In this document: positions 46,664 to 55,194 of the stretch, one piece after another
How positions within the stretch are numbered: the stretch's first letter is position 1
Layout of the letters: each line of letters starts with the position of its first letter
Source of the DNA: an uncultured Bacteroidota bacterium
GTDB taxonomy: Bacteria; Bacteroidota; Bacteroidia; AKYH767-A; 2013-40CM-41-45
Direction of reading: 5' to 3'
Length of the DNA: 60,690 nt
Assembly (NCBI GenBank): GCA_937871435.1
Contig: CALMQM010000087.1
Coordinates: forward strand, 1 to 60,690
Made by a program: the position numbers and the translations under genes
The notes under the pieces: generated by a model
Databases searched by the model: none
What the model saw: the letters and a program-made list of their open reading frames with translations, nothing else
Told to the model about the DNA's origin: nothing

Positions 46664-48427
46664 ATGATCAGAAGGCTTTTCGACATTCCACAACGGCAAT
46701 TGGAACTTTTTCCTAAGAAGGATGCATTAGTGGCCAAAATCAATGGGAACTGGGTGCCAACATCAACAGAAAAATTTATTGAAACAGCTGACCTGATCAG
46801 TCAGGGTTTGCTCTCTCTCGGATTAAAGAAAGGAGATAAAATCGGATTGATGTCTGCCAATCGCCCGGAATGGAATATCATGGATATTGGCATGATGCAA
46901 ATTGGTGTAGTGAATGTGCCTATATACACCACTTTGAGCGAAAATGAAATTGCTTTTATCCTGAATGATTGTCAGGCAAAATTAATGTTTGTAGGTGATG
47001 CTTCCTTACTTGAAAAGATCAACCACATTCGTTCTAAAGTGCCTACGCTGACGGAAGTTTATTCCTTCGATCAGATTGCCGGTGCAAAAAACTGGAATGA
47101 ATTAGTGGAGAAAGGAAAAGCGACCAATAATTCTGCATCACTCAACAGCATTAAAGACAGCATCTCTCCTGATGACCTTGCTACTTTGCTCTATACGTCC
47201 GGTACAACAGGAACTCCGAAAGGAGTAATGTTATCGCACAACAACATTGTGAGCAATATTCTTTCTTCTGAACATTTATGTCCGGTGGATCAAAGACATT
47301 GGGCATTGAGTTTTCTTCCGTTGTGCCATAGTTATGAGCGTATGCTCACATACCTGTATATTTTCCTTGGAGTTTCGATTTATTATGCCGAAAGCATTGA
47401 GAAAATTGGAGACAATCTTCGGGAAATAAAGCCACATGTATTTTCAACTGTTCCACGTTTGTTGGAAAAAGTGTTTGATCGAATCGTGGATAAAGGAAAA
47501 GAGTTGAGCGGAATCAAGAAGATGTTATTCTTCTGGGCTTTGGATCTCGGGTTGAAATATGAACTGAAAAGTAAAAACGGATCCTGGTATGAAGCACAAC
47601 TCAAACTGGCAAACAAACTTATCTTCAGTAAATGGAGAGAGGCTTTAGGAGGAAATGTAAAAGTTATTGTCAGCGGTGGTGCAGCATTGCAGCCTCGACT
47701 GGCACGTGTTTTCTGGGCGGCAAAAATCCATGTCCTGGAAGGTTATGGATTGACTGAAACTTCTCCTGTCATTGCTGTGAACAATCTCGAGGAGCGAGGA
47801 GCGATGTTCGGTACCGTTGGACCGGTTATCAAAGGTGTCGAAGTGAAATTTGCTCAGGACGGTGAGATTTTGTGTAAAGGGCCGAATGTCATGCTGGGTT
47901 ATTACAACCGGCCCGATCTTACCGCCGAAGTCATGGATCAGGAAGGATATTTTCACACCGGCGACATTGGCGTAATGATGGATAATCATTTCCTGAAAAT
48001 TACGGACAGGAAAAAAGAAATTTTCAAAACATCAGGAGGAAAATACATCGCACCTCAGGCTTTGGAGAATAAGTTTAAAGAGTCTTCGTTCATTGAACAG
48101 ATTATGGTGATCGGGGAGAACAGGAAATTTCCTTCTGCATTAATAGTACCCAATTTCGCTCATCTGAAAAAATGGTGCGAAATAAAGGGAATGCCTTTCA
48201 CAAATCCTGAAGACATGATATTGCATCAGGAAGTGATTGATCGAATCGGAAAGGAAGTGGAGGACTTCAATAAAGATTTCGGACAAACCGAACAAATCAA
48301 AAAGTTCGCTTTGTTAAGCAAAGAGTGGACGATAGATTCAGGTGAACTTACCGCCACTTTAAAATTGAGAAGAAAAATTATTCAGGAAAAATTTTCTGCG
48401 CAGATAGAGAAATTATACGGTGAATAA
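46664..48427 (+). CDS. Long-chain fatty acid-CoA ligase (AMP-forming)
   Basis: The protein has 587 residues. Adenylation motifs are visible: the P loop LLYTSGTTGTPKGVMLSHNN (about residues 171-190), LPLCHSYERM, LEGYGLTETSPVIAVN (~360), GYFHTGDIGV and the hinge ITDRKKEIFKTSGGKYI (~447). The variant pattern is that of long-chain acyl-CoA synthetases of the FadD15/AAE15 group. It activates fatty acids to acyl-CoA for the beta-oxidation genes that follow on the same strand (84 bases to the next gene). A weak TATCTTTT lies at 46632-46639. The 280-base gap upstream separates it from the divergent NMO gene. Confidence 0.93.
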   Translation: MIRRLFDIPQRQLELFPKKDALVAKINGNWVPTSTEKFIETADLISQGLLSLGLKKGDKIGLMSANRPEWNIMDIGMMQIGVVNVPIYTTLSENEIAFILNDCQAKLMFVGDASLLEKINHIRSKVPTLTEVYSFDQIAGAKNWNELVEKGKATNNSASLNSIKDSISPDDLATLLYTSGTTGTPKGVMLSHNNIVSNILSSEHLCPVDQRHWALSFLPLCHSYERMLTYLYIFLGVSIYYAESIEKIGDNLREIKPHVFSTVPRLLEKVFDRIVDKGKELSGIKKMLFFWALDLGLKYELKSKNGSWYEAQLKLANKLIFSKWREALGGNVKVIVSGGAALQPRLARVFWAAKIHVLEGYGLTETSPVIAVNNLEERGAMFGTVGPVIKGVEVKFAQDGEILCKGPNVMLGYYNRPDLTAEVMDQEGYFHTGDIGVMMDNHFLKITDRKKEIFKTSGGKYIAPQALENKFKESSFIEQIMVIGENRKFPSALIVPNFAHLKKWCEIKGMPFTNPEDMILHQEVIDRIGKEVEDFNKDFGQTEQIKKFALLSKEWTIDSGELTATLKLRRKIIQEKFSAQIEKLYGE

Positions 48428-48511
48428 ATTACACCGGAAAGAAAATAGATTCAAGTCAACAATATGCTCTTTAACTCACATTGAGGAAAATGCAGAGCAG
48501 AAACTATTCGA

Positions 48512-50914
48512 ATGAAAAGATCAATTCAAAAGATTGCAGTGCTTGGAAGCGGGATCATGGGAAGCCGGATTGCTTGTCATTTTGCCAATATCGGTGTACA
48601 TGTTTTGCTGCTGGATATTGCTCCGAAAGAACTAGCTGAAGATGAAAAGAAAAAAGGGCTGACACTTGATTCTCCGGAAGTAAAAAACAGAATTGTCAAT
48701 ACAGCGCTTCAAAATACACTGAAAGCAAATCCATCTTCTATTTATAAAAAATCCTACGCTTCCAGAATTAAGACCGGCAATTTTTCAGATAACATGAAAG
48801 ATATTGCAGGCTGTGATTGGATTCTTGAAGCAGTTGTTGAAAATATCGACATTAAAAAAAGTGTTTTTGCTGAAGTAGAGAAATTTCGCAAACCGGGAAC
48901 GCTCATTACTTCAAATACTTCAGGAATTCCTATTCACCTGATGAATGAAGGTAGAAGTGAAGATTTCCAAAAACATTTTTGTGGTACACATTTTTTCAAT
49001 CCACCTCGCTATCTGCGTTTACTGGAAATCATTCCTACGCCCAAAACAGATCCTGCAGTAATTGATTTTCTTGTGCATTATGGTGATTTATTCCTGGGTA
49101 AATCAACCGTGCTCTGCAAAGATACTCCTGCATTTATTGCCAATAGAATCGGGGTTTTCTCCATCATGTCTTTGTTTCATCTGGTGGAGAAAATGGGATT
49201 GACCATTGACGAAGTAGATAAACTGACCGGTCCGGTTTTAGGAAGACCCAAATCTGCAACTTTCAGGACATGTGATGTAGTTGGTTTGGATACTCTCGTA
49301 AAAGTTGCGCAGGATGTATACGCACGTTGTCCTGCGGATGAAAATAAAAACACTTTTCAATTACCGGCTTTTGTTCAGAAGATGATTGACAACAAATGGC
49401 TGGGCGACAAAACGAATCAGGGTTTTTACAAAAAGGTGAAAGGAGCAAACGGAAAGAGTGAAATACTTACTCTTGATCTTCAATCCTTCGAATATAAACC
49501 CAAAGGTAAAGCACGCTTTGCTACTCTGGATCAAACGAAGAGTATTGATAATTTCAAAAACAGAATAAAAATTCTCTTTTCAGGAAGCGATAAAGCAGGT
49601 GAATTTTACAGGAACTCATTCGCTGAACTCTTCCGCTATATAACCTACCGCATACCCGAAATTGCTGATGATATTCAACAGATTGATGAAGCGATTTGTG
49701 CAGGATTTGGTTGGGAGATGGGACCATTCGCCATCTGGGATTTACTCGGAGTCCAGAATGTAGTGGATGTAATGCAAAAAATGGGAATGCCACCGGCGCC
49801 ATGGGTATCGGAGATGTTGAAGAAAGGCATCACTTCATTTTATGAATACAAAAACGGTGAGCAATACTTTTATGACAGCCAAAAGGCTTCACGTACATCA
49901 AAATCCGGACAGAGCAAAATTATTCTGCTCGATGCATGCAGGGAGAAAACAGTATGGAAGAACGCAGGTTGCAGTTTGATTGATATCGGTGATGGTGTTC
50001 TGAATTTGGAATTTCACACTAAAATGAACACCATTGGTGGAGAAATTATTGAAGGGATAAACAAATCAATTGAGATTGCCGAGAAAGATTTTACCGGTCT
50101 GGTAATCGGAAGTGAAGGACAAAATTTTTCTGCAGGCGCCAACCTCGCCATGATTTTCATGTTTGCAACAGATCAGGAATTCGATGAAATCGATATGGCT
50201 ATCCGGGCATTTCAGAACATGAATATGCGAGTGCGCTATTCTTCTGTTCCTGTAGTCGTGGCTCCACATAATCTCACACTTGGCGGAGGTTGTGAAATGT
50301 CATTGCATGCCGACAGAGTTGTAGCTTCAGCGGAAACATATATTGGTTTGGTAGAATTTGGAGTTGGCCTGATTCCGGGAGGTGGAGGAAGCAAAGAAAT
50401 GGCACTGCGTGCAAGTGATGCATATTGTGATGGAAGTATTGATGAACAAGTTCTGAGAGAATATTACCTCACTATTGCCATGGCGAAAGTATCCACTTCC
50501 GGGCAGGAAGCTTTTGACTTAAAAATACTTCAACCCGGAAGAGATGAAATTGTAGTCAACCCGAAAAGAGTGATTACAGATGCTAAACGTGCAGTCCTTG
50601 AAATAGCATCAGAAGGTTATTCGCGCCCCCTACAGAGAAAAGATATAAAAGTACTTGGACGCAGTGGTATGGGGATGTTTTATGCCGGTGCGAGTGCCAT
50701 GATGTCCGGGAATTTCATTTCTCCTCACGATCAGCTAATTTCACAAAAATTGGCAAGTGTAATGTGTGGTGGTGATCTGTCTGCCCCAAGCCTCGTTTCT
50801 GAGCAATATTTGCTGGATCTGGAAAGAGAAGCTTTCTTGTCCCTCTGTGGGGAAAGAAAAACACTTGAACGGATTCAAAGTATTCTTACGAGCGGTAAAC
50901 CATTGAGAAATTAG
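48512..50914 (+). CDS. FadN-type 3-hydroxyacyl-CoA dehydrogenase / enoyl-CoA hydratase
   Basis: The protein has 800 residues. The dehydrogenase part is N-terminal, with the NAD motif KIAVLGSGIMGSRIACHFAN (~8-27) and the catalytic GTHFFNPPRYLRLLEIIP (~157). After two 3HCDH C-terminal domains comes a crotonase domain (~500-720) with GQNFSAGANLAMIF, LGGGCEMSLHADRVVAS and GVGLIPGGGGSKEMAL. This order is opposite to E. coli FadB (hydratase first) and matches Bacillus subtilis FadN in order and length (about 790 residues). It carries out the two middle steps of beta-oxidation. The following genes, MORN protein, thiolase and acyl-CoA dehydrogenase, give the same order as fadNAE apart from the inserted MORN gene. 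Confidence 0.92.
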   Translation: MKRSIQKIAVLGSGIMGSRIACHFANIGVHVLLLDIAPKELAEDEKKKGLTLDSPEVKNRIVNTALQNTLKANPSSIYKKSYASRIKTGNFSDNMKDIAGCDWILEAVVENIDIKKSVFAEVEKFRKPGTLITSNTSGIPIHLMNEGRSEDFQKHFCGTHFFNPPRYLRLLEIIPTPKTDPAVIDFLVHYGDLFLGKSTVLCKDTPAFIANRIGVFSIMSLFHLVEKMGLTIDEVDKLTGPVLGRPKSATFRTCDVVGLDTLVKVAQDVYARCPADENKNTFQLPAFVQKMIDNKWLGDKTNQGFYKKVKGANGKSEILTLDLQSFEYKPKGKARFATLDQTKSIDNFKNRIKILFSGSDKAGEFYRNSFAELFRYITYRIPEIADDIQQIDEAICAGFGWEMGPFAIWDLLGVQNVVDVMQKMGMPPAPWVSEMLKKGITSFYEYKNGEQYFYDSQKASRTSKSGQSKIILLDACREKTVWKNAGCSLIDIGDGVLNLEFHTKMNTIGGEIIEGINKSIEIAEKDFTGLVIGSEGQNFSAGANLAMIFMFATDQEFDEIDMAIRAFQNMNMRVRYSSVPVVVAPHNLTLGGGCEMSLHADRVVASAETYIGLVEFGVGLIPGGGGSKEMALRASDAYCDGSIDEQVLREYYLTIAMAKVSTSGQEAFDLKILQPGRDEIVVNPKRVITDAKRAVLEIASEGYSRPLQRKDIKVLGRSGMGMFYAGASAMMSGNFISPHDQLISQKLASVMCGGDLSAPSLVSEQYLLDLEREAFLSLCGERKTLERIQSILTSGKPLRN

Positions 50915-50936
50915 ATTTGTAAATTTGTCTGACAGA

Positions 50937-51635
50937 ATGAATACGTACAAAATATTCCAGACCAACAGGAACAGCCTTACAGCAATGTTCTTGTTCTTCG
51001 CATTGTTGCTGCCCGGCATCGCTATGAGTCAGGGAAGGGAAGAGAAACCGAAGTATGCACCGGGGAAAGAAAAACACCGTAACCGTACCGATGAGATCGG
51101 CCGCAAACAGGGAAAATGGATGTTCTACAACACCTTCGGCGAAAAAATTTCTGAAATTGATTTTGTTAATGATCAAAAAGAAGGAGTGGAGCGGAAGTTC
51201 TATGGTTATGATAAAGTGAAAGAGGAAACTGAATTCCTTGGAGGTGTGAAAGACGGACAATACACCCGTTATTATTTTTCCGGACAAACTGCGCAAGAGG
51301 GTCAATACAAGGATGGAAAGAAAGATGGCAAATGGACCCGGTATTTCGAAGACGGATCCATTCGGCAGGAAGGAAATTATAAAGCAGGAAGAAAAGATGG
51401 TGTGTGGAAAACCTACAGCCGCAAAGGTGTTGTTGTAGCTCAGGCCACATACAAAGACGGTGTTGACGTTGCTGATATTGAAGCTGCGGCAAAAAAGAAA
51501 GAAGAAGAAAAGAAAGCGGCAGATAAGAAAGCAGGAGCAGATCCTAAAAAAGGTCCTGTACCTGTTGATCCCAAAAAACCTGTAGCAAATCCGACACCTA
51601 ATCCTGCAGTGAAAGATACATTAAAGAAAAAATGA
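50937..51635 (+). CDS. Exported MORN-repeat (YwqK-like) protein
   Basis: The protein has about 232 residues from the ATG at 50937. A signal peptide-like start (LTAMFLFFALLLPGIAMSQG) leads into about five MORN-like repeats of the form GxxDGxWxxYxxxGxxxxExxY, for example GKWMFYNTFGEKISEIDF, GQYTRYYFSGQTAQEGQYKD and GVWKTYSRKGVVVAQATYKD. The tail is rich in Lys, Ala and Pro (residues ~178-232). YwqK-like MORN proteins are often annotated as antitoxins, with little support. An exported MORN protein may bind surface lipid or proteins. It lies 22 bases after the FadN-like gene inside the beta-oxidation cluster, where a MORN gene is unexpected. Confidence 0.85.
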   Translation: MNTYKIFQTNRNSLTAMFLFFALLLPGIAMSQGREEKPKYAPGKEKHRNRTDEIGRKQGKWMFYNTFGEKISEIDFVNDQKEGVERKFYGYDKVKEETEFLGGVKDGQYTRYYFSGQTAQEGQYKDGKKDGKWTRYFEDGSIRQEGNYKAGRKDGVWKTYSRKGVVVAQATYKDGVDVADIEAAAKKKEEEKKAADKKAGADPKKGPVPVDPKKPVANPTPNPAVKDTLKKK

Positions 51636-51710
51636 GAAGACTAAATTTATTCGTGTTCTCCTTTATCCCGAATTGTAGAGCTCACTGAGTTCATAGTATT
51701 CTAAATCAAC

Positions 51711-51739
51711 CTTCACTTTTCACTCTTCACCCTTCACTT
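51711..51739 (+). repeat. Short imperfect TTCAC tandem repeat in the thiolase leader
   Basis: Four copies of TTCAC with a 2- to 3-base pyrimidine linker lie in the intergenic stretch just before the thiolase ATG at 51746. Such pyrimidine tandems occur between Bacteroidota genes. No role is known. Confidence 0.45.
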
Positions 51740-51745
51740 AGAAAA

Positions 51746-52921
51746 ATGAACGCATACATCATCGCCGGTTTCAGATCGGCAGTTGGCAAAGCTCCCAAAG
51801 GCAAATTCCGTACGATGCGTCCGGATGATTTAGCAGTGGAAGTGATCAAACATCTGATGTCCACAGTTCCCCAGCTCGACAGAGAACAAATCGATGATGT
51901 AATTGTGGGCAATGCTACTCCCGAAGCTGAACAAGGCCTCAATATTGGTCGCATGATCAGTTTAATGGGATTGAACACTGTGAAAGTTCCCGGAATGACC
52001 GTAAACAGATATTGTGCTTCCGGCTTGGAAACAATTGCGATTGCATCGGCAAAGATCCATGCTGGTATGGCAGATTGCATCATTGCCGGTGGTGTTGAAT
52101 GTATGTCACCTATTCCTTTTGGCGGATGGAAAATTGTTCCGAACCTGAAATTGGTGCAATCGAATCCTGATTATTATTGGGGCATGGGATTAACCGCCGA
52201 AGCTGTCGCACGCGAATACAAAGTCAGCCGTGAAGATCAGGACATGTTCGGCTACGAATCAAACATGAAAGCCGTCAAAGCAATTCAAGAAGGAAAATTC
52301 AAGAATGAGATTGTGCCGGTCAACGTCAACGAAGTTTACCTGGATGAAAATGAGAAAAAGAAAACTCGTCAGTTTGTAGTAGATACGGATGAAGGACCAC
52401 GTGCCGATGCTTCTCTCGAGAAAATGGCAACCTTAAAACCTGTGTTCGATGCCCGGGGAAGTGTGACTGCCGGTAATTCTTCACAAACCAGCGACGGTGC
52501 CGCCTTTGTAATTGTCGTGAGTGAAAGAATGTTGAAGCAACTGAATGTAAAACCGATTGCCCGATTTGTAGATTATGCTGTTGCAGGTGTTGAACCTCGC
52601 ATCATGGGCATTGGTCCGGTGGAGGCTATTCCGAAAGTATTGAAGCATGCCGGATTGAAAAAAGGAGATTTGGATCTCATTGAACTCAATGAAGCATTTG
52701 CTTCGCAATCGCTCGCTGTCATTCGCAGTCTGGATCTGGATTCATCTAAAGTAAATGTCAATGGCGGTGCCATCGCACTTGGTCATCCTTTGGGTTGTAG
52801 CGGAGCCAAGCTTTCCGTACAACTTTTCAATGAACTGACTCGTAGAAAAGGGAAGTACGGAATGGTGACAATGTGTGTTGGTACAGGTCAGGGTGCTGCC
52901 GGAATTTACGAGATGCTTTAA
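51746..52921 (+). CDS. Acetyl-CoA acyltransferase (thiolase, FadA-like)
   Basis: The protein has 391 residues, the same length as Bacillus FadA. The nucleophile is Cys90 in VNRYCASGLETIAIA. The other thiolase signatures are NGGAIALGHPLGCSGAK (His and Gly near residue 347) and MVTMCVGTGQGAAGIYEM with the second catalytic Cys near 378. It cleaves 3-ketoacyl-CoA, releasing acetyl-CoA, as the last step of beta-oxidation. It lies 110 bases after the MORN gene and the acyl-CoA dehydrogenase gene follows. Acetyl-CoA from here feeds the citrate synthase seen earlier. No strong promoter was found in the gap, so reading from upstream is likely. Confidence 0.95.
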   Translation: MNAYIIAGFRSAVGKAPKGKFRTMRPDDLAVEVIKHLMSTVPQLDREQIDDVIVGNATPEAEQGLNIGRMISLMGLNTVKVPGMTVNRYCASGLETIAIASAKIHAGMADCIIAGGVECMSPIPFGGWKIVPNLKLVQSNPDYYWGMGLTAEAVAREYKVSREDQDMFGYESNMKAVKAIQEGKFKNEIVPVNVNEVYLDENEKKKTRQFVVDTDEGPRADASLEKMATLKPVFDARGSVTAGNSSQTSDGAAFVIVVSERMLKQLNVKPIARFVDYAVAGVEPRIMGIGPVEAIPKVLKHAGLKKGDLDLIELNEAFASQSLAVIRSLDLDSSKVNVNGGAIALGHPLGCSGAKLSVQLFNELTRRKGKYGMVTMCVGTGQGAAGIYEML

Positions 52922-53255
52922 TTCCTGAAATTTTAAAGATCAGGTATAAAGAGGAAATTTCTGCTCCTGCCCGGTTGACATACTTGTCTGGAAGAATGGG
53001 ATAATTGTGTAAGGTTTAACAGAATTTTCGTCAAAATATTCACCTGAAAAAATCAGGGTGAAAATGTAAGATTAGATTCGAAATTCCTTACTCGCAGGTT
53101 TTCTGAAAGCCATTTTCGTAGCAATCTGAATCAACGTTTTGTTCTCAGAAATTTCATGTTTAGCATTTACAAATTTAATATTCATCTATCCTGAATTATA
53201 CAGGAGAATATAATGATCACACATTCGTTTTAAAGAAGCAACATTAACAGATACC
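52922..53255. other. Gap between thiolase and acyl-CoA dehydrogenase genes
   Basis: About 334 bases contain no gene. A weak hairpin with a bulge (TTCACCTGA/TCAGGGTGAA, about 53037-53062) has no T run. A TTGACA...GATAAT pair resembles an E. coli sigma-70 promoter but is not the Bacteroidota type. I see no TAnnTTTG element close to the ATG at 53256. Confidence 0.4.
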
Positions 53256-55046
53256 ATGGAAACAACGCAGCAATCTGCAATCAAAGGAGGAGAATTTTTA
53301 ATTCGAGAAACAGCAGCTTCCGATATTTTTATTCCTGAAGAAGCAAGTGAAGAACAACAAATGATTGCACAGTCGTGTAAAGATTTTCTTCAGGCTGAAG
53401 TGTATCCTAATCTCGATAAGATAGATTCCCAGGAACCGGGTCTCATGCAGAGTATTCTTGACAAAGCAGGTGCTCTTGGATTGCTGGGGATTTCTATTCC
53501 TGAAGAATACGGTGGTTTTGGTAAAGATTTTACAACCGGAATGATAGCGACTGAATATCTCGGTGCGGGTCATTCTTTTTCTGTAGCATATGCGGCACAT
53601 ACCGGAATTGGCACACTGCCTATTCTTTATTACGGCAATGACGCGCAGAAGAAAAAATACATTCCAAAACTGGCTACCGGAGAATGGAAAGCTGCTTATT
53701 GTCTTACGGAACCGGGTTCCGGTTCTGATGCTAATTCAGGAAAGACAAAAGCTGTGTTATCACCTGATGGAAAGAACTGGATCATCAATGGACAAAAAAT
53801 GTGGATCACCAATGGTGGTTTTGCTGATGTCTATATTGTTTTTGCAAAAATTGATACAGACGAGAATTTGAGTGCTTTCATTGTGGAGAAAACATTTCCC
53901 GGAATATCACTCAATCCCGAAGAACATAAAATGGGAATCAAAGGAAGTTCAACACGACAAGTCTTCTTTAATGATTGCGTTGTGCCTCTGGAAAATCAGT
54001 TGAGTGAAAGAGGAAATGGATTTAAGATCGCAGTGAATATTCTCAATCTCGGTAGAATAAAACTTGCAGGCGCCGCAATAGGCGGATGCAAACGTGTTTC
54101 TACATTGTCTGTTCAATATGCGAATGAACGCCAGCAATTCGGTCGTCCGATTGCAAAATATGGAGCTATTCGTCACAAGTTAGCTGAACAGGCAATCCGG
54201 ATTTTTGCTGCCGAATCTGCAATTTACCGCTGCAGTCAGAATATGGAAGATGCCATTCATGCCCTGCGTGAACAGGGAATGGAAGAAGGAAAAGCGAAGC
54301 TGAAAGGAGTGGAGCAATACGCTGTAGAAGCTGCTATCCTGAAAGTATTTGGCAGTGAAGTACTAGATTATGTTGCTGATGAAGGCGTTCAGATTTATGG
54401 CGGAATGGGCTATAGTTCCGATGCGCCAATGGACAGAGCTTACAGAGATGCGCGGATCAACCGGATCTTTGAAGGAACAAATGAAATCAACCGAATGCTC
54501 GCTGTCGATATGATGCTAAAGAAAGCTATGAAGGGAGAGCTTGATTTGTTAGGACCTGCAACTGCAGTGGCCAATGAACTCATGCAGATTCCTGAATTCG
54601 GCGGACAGAATGATGAGCTTTTTGCGGCAGAGAAAAAAATCATTGCCAATTTTAAAAAGGCTGTATTAATGGTTGCCGGTTCTGCTGTGCAGAAACTGAT
54701 GATGGAACTTGCCAAGGAGCAGGAAGTACTGATGAATGCAGCGGATATGTTGATTGATCTTTATGTTGCAGAATCTATCCAGTTACGTGTTGAAAAGCTC
54801 GTTTCAATCAACGGGGAAGCTGCTTGTGCGGAACAAATAGAAATGATGAGAGTATTTTTGTATGATGCCTCTGACAGGATTAACAAAGCCGGAAAAGATG
54901 CAATAACTTCCTATACCTCAGGAGACGAACAAAGAATGCTGATGATGGGATTAAAACGATTTACAAAAGTGGATCCGGTAAACGTGAAAGAATCACGCCG
55001 ACGGATTGCTGCCAAATTACTTGCAGAAAATAAATATTGCTATTGA
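53256..55046 (+). CDS. Acyl-CoA dehydrogenase (FadE-like)
   Basis: The protein has 596 residues, close to Bacillus FadE (about 594). The N-terminal helical domain holds IPEEYGGFGKDFTTGMIATE. The FAD and substrate region is WKAAYCLTEPGSGSDANSGK and GQKMWITNGGFADVYIVFAK, and HKMGIKGSSTRQVFFNDC follows. The catalytic glutamate region is RINRIFEGTNEINRML (about residue 410). A C-terminal ~180-residue helical extension is typical of the long FadE-type members. It introduces the alpha-beta double bond of acyl-CoA. It ends the beta-oxidation cluster, and a strong terminator follows 23 bases after the stop. Confidence 0.94.
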   Translation: METTQQSAIKGGEFLIRETAASDIFIPEEASEEQQMIAQSCKDFLQAEVYPNLDKIDSQEPGLMQSILDKAGALGLLGISIPEEYGGFGKDFTTGMIATEYLGAGHSFSVAYAAHTGIGTLPILYYGNDAQKKKYIPKLATGEWKAAYCLTEPGSGSDANSGKTKAVLSPDGKNWIINGQKMWITNGGFADVYIVFAKIDTDENLSAFIVEKTFPGISLNPEEHKMGIKGSSTRQVFFNDCVVPLENQLSERGNGFKIAVNILNLGRIKLAGAAIGGCKRVSTLSVQYANERQQFGRPIAKYGAIRHKLAEQAIRIFAAESAIYRCSQNMEDAIHALREQGMEEGKAKLKGVEQYAVEAAILKVFGSEVLDYVADEGVQIYGGMGYSSDAPMDRAYRDARINRIFEGTNEINRMLAVDMMLKKAMKGELDLLGPATAVANELMQIPEFGGQNDELFAAEKKIIANFKKAVLMVAGSAVQKLMMELAKEQEVLMNAADMLIDLYVAESIQLRVEKLVSINGEAACAEQIEMMRVFLYDASDRINKAGKDAITSYTSGDEQRMLMMGLKRFTKVDPVNVKESRRRIAAKLLAENKYCY

Positions 55047-55068
55047 ACTTTGAATTTTCATTCAGTGC

Positions 55069-55097
55069 AAAGGGAGTCTGTCAGACTCCCTTTTTTT
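55069..55097 (+). terminator. Rho-independent terminator of the beta-oxidation cluster
   Basis: Arms AAAGGGAGTC (55069-55078) and GACTCCCTTT (55084-55093) with a TGTCA loop and a T run (55091-55097). Confidence 0.85.
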
Positions 55098-55143
55098 ATT
55101 TATAAAATTTTCGAAAGCGATTCTCGGTCCATTCATTATTTTG

Positions 55144-55151
55144 TACTTTCG
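55144..55151 (+). promoter_or_regulatory. Candidate -7 element of the T9SS cargo gene at 55195
   Basis: TACTTTCG is a one-mismatch variant of TAnnTTTG, 43 bases before the ATG. It lies after the preceding terminator, where a new promoter is needed. Confidence 0.3.
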
Positions 55152-55194
55152 ATATCAATATTGTGTTCTTTCATAGTGATAATATTTTATTCTT

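Noticed and set aside
50937..51635. MORN protein as the antitoxin of a toxin-antitoxin pair
   Set aside because: The YwqK antitoxin label is weakly supported, the protein is exported, and the neighbours are beta-oxidation enzymes rather than a toxin.
52977..53008. TTGACA...GATAAT pair before the acyl-CoA dehydrogenase gene
   Set aside because: This is the E. coli sigma-70 type, which Bacteroidota do not use as their main promoter, and it is over 200 bases from the start.
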